Positions 55,045-63,676 of a stretch of DNA of 64,000 nucleotides are shown here, in pieces. The DNA is from Lachnospiraceae bacterium (GTDB taxonomy: Bacteria; Bacillota; Clostridia; Lachnospirales; Lachnospiraceae). Location: NCBI GenBank assembly GCA_017624235.1, contig JAGANL010000006.1, positions 1 to 64,000 on the forward strand, read 5' to 3'. How positions within the stretch are numbered: the first letter of the stretch is position 1; every line of letters begins with the position of its first letter. Under the pieces are notes generated by a model, which saw only the letters and a list, made by a program, of their open reading frames with translations, was not told the DNA's origin and made no database searches. The position numbers and the translations under genes were made by a program.

Positions 55045-56237
55045 GCCAAAGATATGCCAGAGCCCTGGTAAATCTTGCGGTAGCGATTGCCGTACTGCTG
55101 CTATTTATTTTCGTGGTGCCCAGGGTGCTTGTATTTTTCATGCCATTTGTGATTGGTTGGATCATTGCATGGATTGCAGGGCCGCTTGTCAAATTTTTTG
55201 AGGATAAGCTGAAAATCCGAAGAAAAGCAGGGAGTGCTTTTGTAATCATTGCAGTAATAGCAGGCGTTATGTTATTAGGCTATGCGGTTGCAGTCAAGCT
55301 GATACAGGAAGCGGCCGGTTTTGTACAGTCTCTTCCAGAGCTATGGCAGAGCATGGAGAATGATTTCAAGAGTATCGGACGGAATCTGGATGTCTTCTAT
55401 TCCAGACTTCCGTTGGAAGTACAGGGATGGTTTACCAATGTCGGTCTGAATGCAGAGGATTATATCGGTGAACTGGTAAGCAGTATCAGTTCTCCGACCG
55501 TCAGCGCGGTAGGTAATTTTGCCAAAAATGTTCCGTCTGTTTTGATCGGCATCATCATGAGTGTGCTGGCAGCGTATTTTTTCATTGCTGAGAAGGAGAG
55601 CGTTCTGGCATTTCTCAAAAGATGTATGCCACAGGGCATTCAGAATAAGTGGACGATCATATTCGGAGCATTGCGGACAGCAGTCGGCGGTTATTTTAAG
55701 GCACAGCTCAAGATAGAAATTTGGATCTATATTCTGCTGGTCATTGGCCTGATGATTTTGCGAATCAATTATGCACTTTTAATAGCACTTGGTATTGCAT
55801 TTTTGGATTTCTTTCCGTTTTTTGGAACCGGAGCAGTGATGTGGCCGTGGGCGATTGTGAAGTTTTTAAGCGGCGATTATACTATGACGATCGGACTCCT
55901 GATTATCTGGGGAGTTGGACAGCTGGTACGGCAGATTATTCAGCCAAAGATTGTGGGAGATTCCATTGGGCTTGCGGCAGTGCCCACTCTATTTTTATTG
56001 TTTATCGGCTATAAGTTCGGCGGTGTGCTGGGAATGATTATTGCCATACCGATTGGAATTATTGTCGTGAAGCTCTATGAGGCCGGAGTGTTTGATTCTA
56101 CTATAGACAGCCTGCATATTCTGGCACATGGAATCAATTCCTTCCGCAGACTGACAGAGGAAGACAGAGAATTTATCGGAAAGAGGCAGAAAGCATCCAA
56201 TCGGGAGAAGGACGGAAAAATTAAAGATAACAGGTGA
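55041..56237 (+). CDS. ytvI: AI-2E family membrane protein, YtvI-like sporulation protein
   Basis: This 398-residue polytopic membrane protein has about seven helices and the family signature region LLIALGIAFLDFFPFFGTGA with GGVLGMIIAIPIGIIV near the C-terminal side. The family includes AI-2 exporters and Na+/H+ antiporters as well as YtvI, which is made during sporulation in Bacillus. The length and the fusion to a basic cytoplasmic tail (KRQKASNREKDGKIK) fit YtvI. It is translationally coupled to engB and followed after 4 bases by truA. Confidence 0.85.
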   Translation: MSQRYARALVNLAVAIAVLLLFIFVVPRVLVFFMPFVIGWIIAWIAGPLVKFFEDKLKIRRKAGSAFVIIAVIAGVMLLGYAVAVKLIQEAAGFVQSLPELWQSMENDFKSIGRNLDVFYSRLPLEVQGWFTNVGLNAEDYIGELVSSISSPTVSAVGNFAKNVPSVLIGIIMSVLAAYFFIAEKESVLAFLKRCMPQGIQNKWTIIFGALRTAVGGYFKAQLKIEIWIYILLVIGLMILRINYALLIALGIAFLDFFPFFGTGAVMWPWAIVKFLSGDYTMTIGLLIIWGVGQLVRQIIQPKIVGDSIGLAAVPTLFLLFIGYKFGGVLGMIIAIPIGIIVVKLYEAGVFDSTIDSLHILAHGINSFRRLTEEDREFIGKRQKASNREKDGKIKDNR

Positions 56238-56241
56238 TATT

Positions 56242-56997
56242 TTGAAAAATTATAAAATGGTACTACAATATGAGGGAACCCGGTATCAGGGATGGCAGAA
56301 GCAGGAAAGCACGGCCAATACGATACAGGGAAAGCTGGAAGCGATTCTGACGAAAATGACAGGGGTTCCAACAGAGATACAGGGCTCTGGAAGAACGGAT
56401 GCAGGAGTGCATGCGCTGGGGCAGGTTGCGAATTTCCATATAGAGGAGAGGCTGGTGGAATCCGGGCAGCTTACGGTGGATGGAATGATGAAATATATCA
56501 ACTGTTATTTGCCGGAGGACATTGCGGTGATTTCTCTGGAAGAGGTGCCGGAACGTTTTCACAGCCGTCTGAATGCCAGGGAGAAGACTTACTGTTATCG
56601 TGTCTTAAACAGTGATATTCCGCATATATTTGACAGAAGATATGTATTTGAAATGCCGGAAAAGCTGGATATACCGGCTATGCGTGAGGCTGCGGCTGTA
56701 CTGGTTGGCGAGCATGACTTCAAGTCATTTACCTCCAATAAGCGGGGAAAGAAGTCGACAGTCCGCTGCATACGGGAAATTCGTATTGAAAGAGTCGAAG
56801 ATGAGATACGCTTTACCTATCGTGGAAATGGTTTTTTGTATCATATGGTGCGGATTCTGACGGGTACGCTTCTGGAGGTTGGGAGAGGGGAGCGCAGGCC
56901 GGAGGAAATGCAGGGTATCCTGAATGCAAAGAACAGGGAATGTGCAGGCTGTCTGGTGCCGGGAAAGGGTCTGACACTGGTAGAAGTAAAGTATTAG
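56242..56997 (+). CDS. truA: tRNA pseudouridine(38-40) synthase
   Basis: This 251-residue enzyme isomerises uridines 38-40 in the anticodon arm of many tRNAs. Catalytic Asp lies in GSGRTDAGVHALGQVANF, with the family motifs LQYEGTRYQGWQKQ at the start, FHSRLNAREKTYCYRV, and RGNGFLYHMVRILTGTLLEV. A TTG start at 56242 with AGGTGA 4-5 bases upstream gives the expected N-terminus MKNYKMVLQYEG; an ATG five codons later is possible. Confidence 0.95.
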   Translation: MKNYKMVLQYEGTRYQGWQKQESTANTIQGKLEAILTKMTGVPTEIQGSGRTDAGVHALGQVANFHIEERLVESGQLTVDGMMKYINCYLPEDIAVISLEEVPERFHSRLNAREKTYCYRVLNSDIPHIFDRRYVFEMPEKLDIPAMREAAAVLVGEHDFKSFTSNKRGKKSTVRCIREIRIERVEDEIRFTYRGNGFLYHMVRILTGTLLEVGRGERRPEEMQGILNAKNRECAGCLVPGKGLTLVEVKY

Positions 56998-57092
56998 CAG
57001 TAAAAGCCTGTAATCCTGTATGAGTAATATATAACACATGCTATATAAATCTGGCAGGGGATAGGATTGGGAATGAGAGAGCAAGGAAATAG

Positions 57093-57566
57093 ATGAAAAA
57101 ATCAGAGTCTAAGCGGATACAGATGATTTTTGTACTGTATGTTCTGATTATCATACGGCTGATTGTCTTTAAGTATCCGTATAGTGAATTGAAGGAGATT
57201 GCAGAAAGCTGGCAGAAAAATGTTATTTTGGAAGGACTGGATACAGCAAATTTTATACCGTTTAAAACGATAAGGATGTATATTCGTTACTATGGAAGGC
57301 TCAATAGCTTTGAGAATCTGTTTGGGAATATACTGATTTTTATTCCGTTTGGCTATTTGCTTCCTACGACGTTTCAAAATCACAGGAATTTTTTTCTATT
57401 TTTTACCAGCACATTTTTGTTTGTAACCTGTATAGAGGTATTTCAGCTATTCAGCGCCTTTGGAGCATTTGATGTGGATGATTTCATATTGAATTGTTTT
57501 GGAAGCTGTATTGGATATGCGTTGTATTGGGCAACGGAAAAATGGATGTGGAAGCGGAAAAAATGA
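57093..57566 (+). CDS. VanZ-family membrane protein
   Basis: This 157-residue membrane protein has four predicted helices and the VanZ pattern NFIPFKTIRMYIRYYG, ENLFGNILIFIPFGYLLP, and the acidic EVFQLFSAFGAFDVDDFILN. The family includes VanZ, linked to teicoplanin tolerance, but most members have unknown roles in the envelope. It follows truA after a 95-base gap without a clear promoter; a TATAAA lies at 57043-57048. It is not part of a vancomycin cluster. Confidence 0.88.
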   Translation: MKKSESKRIQMIFVLYVLIIIRLIVFKYPYSELKEIAESWQKNVILEGLDTANFIPFKTIRMYIRYYGRLNSFENLFGNILIFIPFGYLLPTTFQNHRNFFLFFTSTFLFVTCIEVFQLFSAFGAFDVDDFILNCFGSCIGYALYWATEKWMWKRKK

Positions 57567-57599
57567 TCATCCGGCAGATCAGGACAGGAGGAGAACAGA

Positions 57600-57773
57600 A
57601 TGATACCCAAGGATCCGGTTATGTTATTAAGTTTTGTGAATTTGAAGCTCAGAGACTTTTATGGGAGTCTGGACATGCTGTGTGAGGAGCTTGACATCAG
57701 TAAGCAGGAGCTGACTGAGAAGTTAGCGGGCATTGATTACCACTATGATGCGGACAGGAATCAGTTTGTGTAA
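57600..57773 (+). CDS. DUF4250-domain small protein
   Basis: This 57-residue protein matches the clostridial DUF4250 family: it begins MIPKDPVMLLSFVNLKLRDF, continues with a helical SLDMLCEELDISKQELTEKL, and ends IDYHYDADRNQFV. AGGAGG lies 8 bases before the ATG. It looks like a small helix-turn-helix-like or adaptor protein, but its function is unknown. It lies between VanZ and the RACo-like gene, likely in one operon. Confidence 0.9.
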   Translation: MIPKDPVMLLSFVNLKLRDFYGSLDMLCEELDISKQELTEKLAGIDYHYDADRNQFV

Positions 57774-57787
57774 GGCAGGATAATACA

Positions 57788-59365
57788 GTGGATGGACATG
57801 GGACAAGCGGACAGATTCGATTGACGCTTCGACAGGGAAGTTATGACGGCAAAATATCGGAAGAAGCGGCAAAAGGTGTGCAGCTGTGTGTCAGCAGAAA
57901 CAGCAGGCTGCTAGAAATTTTACAGGAATATGCCTCACAGCTTTGGAAGCAGGGAATCTGGGCGGTGCCGGACGGCCATTGCAACGGACGGGGTAGCTGC
58001 GGAAAATGCAGGGTACATTTTCTGACAGGTGCGCCACTTCCGTCACATGCGGATAGACTGCATCTTTCCGCAGACGAGCTGCGTAAGGGGATACGTCTGT
58101 CCTGTACTGCCGGTCTGGTGCAGGATTGTGAAGTCGTGCTGTGCTGGGAAAAGGCTTCCCGGATGACGGTGGTGATGGAGGCGGACGTACCATGGCAAAG
58201 TGTCGGAGCCAATCAGGCCGACTGTGTGGATGGCGTTCCGGGAACCGGAGAGCAGCATGAGGGAGCAGATGAGGAAAGTGGCTGCTTTGTAGCGGTGGAT
58301 ATTGGAACGACTACGGTTGCCATGCAGCTTGCAGAGGCCAGCAGCGGAAAGATTCTGGCAACGCACTGTTTTATGAATCCGGGACGAATTTACGGAGCTG
58401 ACATTGTATCCAGAATACAGGCCGCATGTTCGGGCAGTCTGAAACAGATGCAGGCAGAATTGCAGAGCATGCTGACAGAGGGGATTCATATCCTTTTGGA
58501 TGCTGTAGAGGGAAATGCAAAATATGTGGTTTGTGCCGGAAATACAGCTATGGAGCATATTCTGGAGGGAGACGGACTGGAGGGGATGCGGACGGCTCCC
58601 TTTGATGCCGGAAACATTTCCCTTCGGGAACTGGAAATGGACGGATATCGTGTCATTCTGATGCCGGGTGTGTCAGCCTTTGTCGGAGCGGATATTGTGG
58701 CCGGGGTCTATGCCTGCGGAATGCAGCAGGCAGAAAAGCCGTGTCTGTATCTGGATCTTGGCACCAATGGTGAAATGGTGCTTGGCTGCAGGAAAAGGAT
58801 GCTTGCTACGGCCGTGGCAGCAGGGCCGGCATTTGAGGGAAATGTGACGGCAGGAGTATATGGTGCAGATATGACGGCAATGATTGCCGGGCTTCTGCAA
58901 AGAGGTATATTGGACCGGGCAGGACTTTTACAGGAGCCTTATTTTCAAACCGGCATTGAACTGGACGGTATCCGGCTGACGCAGCAGAATGTGCGGGAGT
59001 TTCAGCTGGCCAAGGCGGCAGTACGCTGCGGAATCGAAGAACTCCTGCAAGCATATGGCATTATGGCAGAAGAGGTGGACAAGGTGTATCTGGCAGGCGG
59101 TTTCGGCTATTTTCTAAAAGAAGAGGATGCGCTTTGCACCGGAATCCTTCCGGAGGAATTTGCCGGAAGGGTCATCTCTGTAGGGAATGCGGCGCTTGCG
59201 GGGGCGGTACGGTTCGGGAGACTGCAGGATGAGGAGCTTTCCAGACTTGCGGAGTGTATCGCAGTCATCAATCTGGCAGAGCAGGAGCAGTTTGGGGAGC
59301 ATTATCTGAGCCTGCTTGATTTGCATATGAATTCGCTTCACAAAGCAGAAAATAAAAGAATGTAA
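57788..59365 (+). CDS. RACo-like protein: 2Fe-2S domain plus ASKHA ATPase (DUF4445)
   Basis: This 525-residue protein joins an N-terminal ferredoxin-like [2Fe-2S] domain (CNGRGSCGKC near residue 59-68, then a fourth Cys in SCTAGLV) to an actin/Hsp70-like ATPase core (VDIGTTTVAMQLAEA, DLGTNGEMVLGC, VYLAGGFGYFL). This is the layout of reductive activators of corrinoid proteins, which use ATP to re-reduce Co(II) cobalamin. No corrinoid protein or methyltransferase is in the window, so its target is unknown. The start is a GTG at 57788 with only a loose ribosome site (AGGCAGGAT); no in-frame ATG precedes the cluster. Confidence 0.85.
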   Translation: MDGHGTSGQIRLTLRQGSYDGKISEEAAKGVQLCVSRNSRLLEILQEYASQLWKQGIWAVPDGHCNGRGSCGKCRVHFLTGAPLPSHADRLHLSADELRKGIRLSCTAGLVQDCEVVLCWEKASRMTVVMEADVPWQSVGANQADCVDGVPGTGEQHEGADEESGCFVAVDIGTTTVAMQLAEASSGKILATHCFMNPGRIYGADIVSRIQAACSGSLKQMQAELQSMLTEGIHILLDAVEGNAKYVVCAGNTAMEHILEGDGLEGMRTAPFDAGNISLRELEMDGYRVILMPGVSAFVGADIVAGVYACGMQQAEKPCLYLDLGTNGEMVLGCRKRMLATAVAAGPAFEGNVTAGVYGADMTAMIAGLLQRGILDRAGLLQEPYFQTGIELDGIRLTQQNVREFQLAKAAVRCGIEELLQAYGIMAEEVDKVYLAGGFGYFLKEEDALCTGILPEEFAGRVISVGNAALAGAVRFGRLQDEELSRLAECIAVINLAEQEQFGEHYLSLLDLHMNSLHKAENKRM

Positions 59366-59407
59366 AGCTTTCAAATCCCATATGCTGTATAAAGGAATGG
59401 GCAGAGG

Positions 59408-60121
59408 ATGAATGATTTGCAGAAATTCAGTGACCGTCTGGGAAGTGCAGTATGTGTTTTGGGAGCGTTGGTGCTGTGCAGTATGGCAGCATGTTTTCAT
59501 AGCGGAGCGGCAGGGCAGGCAGCCGTGGAATCTGTTTCAGCCGAAGGCAGGGTGGAGCGAGGAGATATCAAAAAGATTGCCATTACCTTTGATGATGGCC
59601 CGACCAGATTCTGTACCGATCAGCTTCTGGATGGTCTGAAGGAACGAGGTGTACATGCCACCTTTTTTGTGACAGGGAAGAATGCGGAGATTTACCCGGA
59701 TTTGATCAAACGAATGAGTGAGGAAGGGCATCTGATTGGAAATCATACCTACAGCCATATACAACTAAAGAAAAGTAATCGTGAGAAATTTAAGCAGGAG
59801 CTTATTAAGACCAACGAAATCATAAGCAGCATCACCGGACAGGAGGTGCTGTTTGTGCGTCCGCCCTATGGTACGTGGGATAAAGCCTTTGAGGGTGAAC
59901 TGAATATGTTTCCGGTGCTCTGGAATATTGATCCGCTGGACTGGTGCACAGACAATGCGGATTGTATTACAAGAAAGGTCGTATCCAGGGCACAGGACAA
60001 TGCTATTATCCTCATGCACGATAATTATGATTCTACGGTCACTGCTGCTTTCCGAATTATCGATGAGCTGGAAAAACAGGGGTATGAGTTTGTGACGGTG
60101 GAGGAGATATTGTTTGATTGA
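59408..60121 (+). CDS. Polysaccharide deacetylase (NodB homology, CE4)
   Basis: This 237-residue exported enzyme is probably active on peptidoglycan or another N-acetylated glycan. An N-terminal membrane anchor or signal sits at about residues 13-35. The NodB domain has TFDDGPTRF (catalytic Asp and metal Asp), HTYSHIQL (metal His pair), RPPYGTWD and ILMHDNYD (catalytic His). It resembles the PdaA group that acts on spore or cell-wall glycan. It has no partner in the immediate operon other than the RACo-like gene 42 bases upstream. Confidence 0.92.
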   Translation: MNDLQKFSDRLGSAVCVLGALVLCSMAACFHSGAAGQAAVESVSAEGRVERGDIKKIAITFDDGPTRFCTDQLLDGLKERGVHATFFVTGKNAEIYPDLIKRMSEEGHLIGNHTYSHIQLKKSNREKFKQELIKTNEIISSITGQEVLFVRPPYGTWDKAFEGELNMFPVLWNIDPLDWCTDNADCITRKVVSRAQDNAIILMHDNYDSTVTAAFRIIDELEKQGYEFVTVEEILFD

Positions 60122-60236
60122 AATGGTTTTAGGTGGTATGATGGCTATAGTGAGGAGTGGCAGGATGTCTCACAGAAATCAAAAGGATATTTCTGCATGA
60201 CGAACATAAAATGATGAGAAAACGAGGTGCACGGAT

Positions 60237-62579
60237 ATGAAAATAGAGGAAATATTACAGAAGCTGGATGAGATTCATCAGATCGAAGAGGTGGAACCGT
60301 TTTTGCTGGAGCAGATGGAAGAGGCAAAAAGGCAGGGAGATGTCCACACCCTGATTTCCCTGGAAAATGAAATGATTGGACATTGCAGGGAGACGAGCCA
60401 GTTTGAAAAATCGAAGGAATACTGTAAAAAGGTGCTGGCGCTTTTGCAGGAGAGTCATCTGAACGGATCCATAGCTCATGCTACTACCCTGATTAACGTT
60501 GCAAATGCCTATAGAGCGGCGGGAGATCTGCAGGAATCCCTGCAGTGCTTTCAGGCTGTTTTTCCGTTGTATGAAGGCAGACTGGAAAAGACGGACTTTA
60601 ACTATGCGAGTCTTTATAACAATCTAAGCCTTTTATATCAGGAAATGGGCGATTTTACGAAGTCCTGTGAAGCATTGAACCATGCACTTGAAATTGTAAG
60701 CTTATATCCTCAGGCCAGAATCGAACTGGCGGCTACACATACCAATCTTGCGACTTCCCTTCTGGCGCTGGGACGGCTGGATGATGCGCAGGAGCATCTG
60801 AATACGGCGATTGCACTTTTTAGAGAGGATGAAGAGAAGGATTATCATTATAGTGCGGCGCTCGGAACCCTGGGACAGATTCAGTATAAAAAAGGGGAAT
60901 ATGAGTCGGCAGCAGACTGTTTTGAAAAGGCAATGGAAGAAGTGGAAAAGCATATGGGGCGCACGAAGGCCTATGAGATTTTGCAGGAAAACCGCAGACA
61001 GGCGCTTGCCATGCTGGAACAAAAGGACGGGACACAAGCACAGGAAAAGGACAACAGTTCCGTGGAGAGCATGACCGGACTGGCACTCTGCGAGGCATAT
61101 TATGAGACGTACGGCAGGAAAATGATTCATACCAGGTTCCCGGAGTATGAAGAACAGATAGCGGTGGGACTGGTTGGAGAAGGATCGGACTGCTTCGGAT
61201 TTGATGATGAGATATCAAGAGACCATGATTTCGGGCCGAGGTTCTGTATGTGGCTGCCGGACTCTGTATATGAACAAATCGGAGAGGCGCTGCAAAGCGA
61301 ATATGAGAAGCTTCCGAAGGAATTTATGGGCTTTGAAAAGAATCCGACCATACAGGGAAAGGATCGCTGTCGTGTTTACCGGATTGGTGAGTTTTATGAA
61401 CAGTTTCTCGGAATGGCGCGTGCACCGCAGACGATAGCAGAATGGCGTGTCATACCGGAGGAGAATCTGGCAGCAGCCGTAAACGGAAAAGTCTTTCGGG
61501 ATGACCTCGGTGAATTTACCAAAATTCGTACGCAGCTGCTTGCGTATTATCCGGACACGCTCTGGAGGGCGAAGCTGGCGGAGCATGTGGTAAAAATGGG
61601 ACAGCTTGGACAGTGTAACTATGAACGGATGTGCAGACGGCAGGAATGGGTAACTGCGGAAGTTATATTAGGGGAATACATGACAATTGCGATGCAGACA
61701 GTATACCTGTTGAATCGTACCTATGCACCGTATTACAAATGGCTTCATAAGGGCATGAACCACCTTGCGGTTTTGCCGGAGATTATGGATATTTTAAATG
61801 CTGTTGTCGATATGCCGCGCAGGGATGAGAGGATTCCGATGACGATCGAAATTGTGGCATCCCTGATTCTGGCACAGCTAAAAGAGCAGAAGCTGATTCC
61901 CGAAGAACCGATGGTAGAAGCGGATGCAAATTATCTGGAAAAATACGGAGTGATTATTATGGGCAATGTAAAACGAAAGGAAGATCTGATTGATGCACTG
62001 GTAAAGGAGGAATGGGAGGCCTTTGACAAGGTAGAGAACGAAGGCGGAAGAGCCTCCTGTCAGGATGATTGGGAGACCTTTTCTATCATGCGTAGAAGCC
62101 AGTACATGGAATGGGATGAAGAGATGCTGCAAAGCTATCTGAATGATTTTGCGGCTGCAAAACAGAAGGGCTGGAATCTGATTACCGAAAAGTACGGACG
62201 GATGATGGAGAGCACGACACCGGATGAATATGAGAAAATCAAGGAAAAGCTGCCGTATCTTTCACCGGAAAAAAAGCAGATTATAGAAGAAATCGTAAAA
62301 ATACAGGTGGGCTTTATGGAGGAGCTTGCAGCCAGATATCCGAAGGTGGCAGGCACTGCCAGAAGCATCCATACCTATGAGGATAATCCTTTTAATACCT
62401 CTTATGAAACATATCTGCGGGGAGAACTTTCTACCTATTCGGATGAAACACTAAAGCGGTACGGAAGATTCATCGTTTCCCTCGCATCAAAGGGAGACAA
62501 CCTTGCCATGCGGATTATGGGCAATACCGCTAAGCTGTACGGATATGCGTCCCTTGACGAGCTGGAAGAGAGGCTCTGA
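60237..62579 (+). CDS. TPR repeat - DUF4037 nucleotidyltransferase-like - DUF4125 fusion protein
   Basis: This 780-residue cytoplasmic protein has three parts. Residues 1-260 are tetratricopeptide repeats (NVANAYRAAGDLQESLQCFQ; NLATSLLALGRLDDAQEHLN; LGTLGQIQYKKGEYESAADC), a peptide-binding scaffold. Residues about 280-560 match DUF4037, with a nucleotidyltransferase-fold signature GEGSDCFGFDDEISRDHDFG in which the last Asp pair could bind metal. Residues about 570-780 match DUF4125 (VKEEWEAFDKVENEGGRASC, MRRSQYMEW, YGRMMESTTPDEY). I know no experimentally defined role for this combination; a nucleotide or sugar-phosphate transferring enzyme is plausible. GAGGTG precedes the ATG. No cognate antitoxin is adjacent. 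Confidence 0.85.
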   Translation: MKIEEILQKLDEIHQIEEVEPFLLEQMEEAKRQGDVHTLISLENEMIGHCRETSQFEKSKEYCKKVLALLQESHLNGSIAHATTLINVANAYRAAGDLQESLQCFQAVFPLYEGRLEKTDFNYASLYNNLSLLYQEMGDFTKSCEALNHALEIVSLYPQARIELAATHTNLATSLLALGRLDDAQEHLNTAIALFREDEEKDYHYSAALGTLGQIQYKKGEYESAADCFEKAMEEVEKHMGRTKAYEILQENRRQALAMLEQKDGTQAQEKDNSSVESMTGLALCEAYYETYGRKMIHTRFPEYEEQIAVGLVGEGSDCFGFDDEISRDHDFGPRFCMWLPDSVYEQIGEALQSEYEKLPKEFMGFEKNPTIQGKDRCRVYRIGEFYEQFLGMARAPQTIAEWRVIPEENLAAAVNGKVFRDDLGEFTKIRTQLLAYYPDTLWRAKLAEHVVKMGQLGQCNYERMCRRQEWVTAEVILGEYMTIAMQTVYLLNRTYAPYYKWLHKGMNHLAVLPEIMDILNAVVDMPRRDERIPMTIEIVASLILAQLKEQKLIPEEPMVEADANYLEKYGVIIMGNVKRKEDLIDALVKEEWEAFDKVENEGGRASCQDDWETFSIMRRSQYMEWDEEMLQSYLNDFAAAKQKGWNLITEKYGRMMESTTPDEYEKIKEKLPYLSPEKKQIIEEIVKIQVGFMEELAARYPKVAGTARSIHTYEDNPFNTSYETYLRGELSTYSDETLKRYGRFIVSLASKGDNLAMRIMGNTAKLYGYASLDELEERL

Positions 62580-62601
62580 GACTTGGACGGTATTCACCAT
62601 T

Positions 62602-62645
62602 CCCTTTTATTCTGCGTATACTAAAAAAACGACAAAATAAAAGGG
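62602..62645. promoter_or_regulatory. Perfect inverted repeat around the promoter of the DUF2935 gene
   Basis: CCCTTTTATT (62602-62611) and AATAAAAGGG (62636-62645) are perfect inverted arms 24 bases apart. A TATACT -10 box (62617-62622) lies between, with a TTCACC -35-like box at 62593-62598. It may be an operator. Confidence 0.4.
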
Positions 62646-62656
62646 TATGAGAATAC

Positions 62657-63568
62657 ATGGAAAATTATGCAACATTATCGCTGGAAACACACCTGTTCTT
62701 TTCAAGGATTATGAAGGAGCACGGACTTTTTCTGGAAGCAGGCTTTATGTGCGTGGATACGGCATGGATGGAAAGAGCGGACTGGTTTCGGAAGCAGTTT
62801 GAGGATCTGCTTCGGGATGCCGTGCAGTTAGGAGACGAAAGGGTAAACCGGCAAATTCTGCAATCCGGAGAGCTGGTGACGGAGTTTACCATTCCTGCGG
62901 AAAGACGTACGGAGCAGCTTGGCGGAGTGTCGATTGACAGCCGGATTTCCAGACAGGAACAAAACCTTCGTGCCGGACAGGAGTGCGAACCGGACAGGGA
63001 GCTTCATAGAGCAGTACATGAACTCAACCGAAGGGCAATGCCACTTTTGGATGAGTTCATTATTTTTAAGGAAAGCATTCTGCGGGCCGTACGGGAAGGA
63101 AAGCTGTTTCATGCCAATTATCCGCTGTTAATTGAGCATATTCTTCGGGAAGCAAGGCTGTATCGCGCTACGATTGAGGAACTTCTGGAGGAGAAGGAGC
63201 CTTCCTGTCAAAATCTGCAAAGGACAGAGGAATTCTGGAACCGGATCATGATGGAGCACGCTTTGTTTATTCGGGGGTTGTTAGACCCGTCGGAGGAAGC
63301 GCTGATTCATACGGCGGATCAGTTTGCGGAAGAATATAAGGAGCTTCTGGAGAGAGCAAAGAGACAGGACTGCCGGGCGCTTGGCATGACAGAAGAAGCG
63401 TTGAGGGAAACCATGCAGTTTTCTCAATTTAAGGCAGCTGGAACAGAAGGCATTTTAAATCGTAAGATTGCTTCGATTATTTTGCCACTGCTTGCAGATC
63501 ATGTCCTGAGGGAAGCCAATCATTATATCCGTCTTCTGAAAATGAGCGGCAGGAATCGGGAGGGATAG
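62657..63568 (+). CDS. DUF2935 domain protein (duplicated four-helix bundle)
   Basis: This 303-residue soluble helical protein consists of two similar halves, each starting with a His/Glu-rich helix (FFSRIMKEHGLFLEAG near residue 14 and FWNRIMMEHALFIRGL near residue 193) and containing further His-x3-Glu pairs (LIEHILREARLY; LADHVLREANHY). This is the DUF2935 pattern, a ferritin-like bundle likely to bind two metal ions. Such proteins are linked to spore or stress functions in clostridia but the reaction is unknown. The following gene is a chemotaxis receptor with its own promoter. Confidence 0.88.
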   Translation: MENYATLSLETHLFFSRIMKEHGLFLEAGFMCVDTAWMERADWFRKQFEDLLRDAVQLGDERVNRQILQSGELVTEFTIPAERRTEQLGGVSIDSRISRQEQNLRAGQECEPDRELHRAVHELNRRAMPLLDEFIIFKESILRAVREGKLFHANYPLLIEHILREARLYRATIEELLEEKEPSCQNLQRTEEFWNRIMMEHALFIRGLLDPSEEALIHTADQFAEEYKELLERAKRQDCRALGMTEEALRETMQFSQFKAAGTEGILNRKIASIILPLLADHVLREANHYIRLLKMSGRNREG

Positions 63569-63596
63569 AGGTGGAAATAATTAAAGTCGTTTTGGA

Positions 63597-63626
63597 TTGA
63601 AGGAATACCATGTTTTATTGTATAAT
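63597..63626 (+). promoter_or_regulatory. Promoter of the chemotaxis receptor
   Basis: TTGAAG (63597-63602), 18 bases, TATAAT (63621-63626), about 50 bases before the start codon. Confidence 0.7.
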
Positions 63627-63676
63627 GTGTACAAAATACTTCAAAAATTGAGGTAAAATTTGTTCAAGGAGTGGGA

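Noticed and set aside
57093-57566. Vancomycin/teicoplanin resistance cluster because of VanZ
   Set aside because: VanZ-family proteins are common in clostridia and no vanA, vanH, vanX or two-component genes are nearby.
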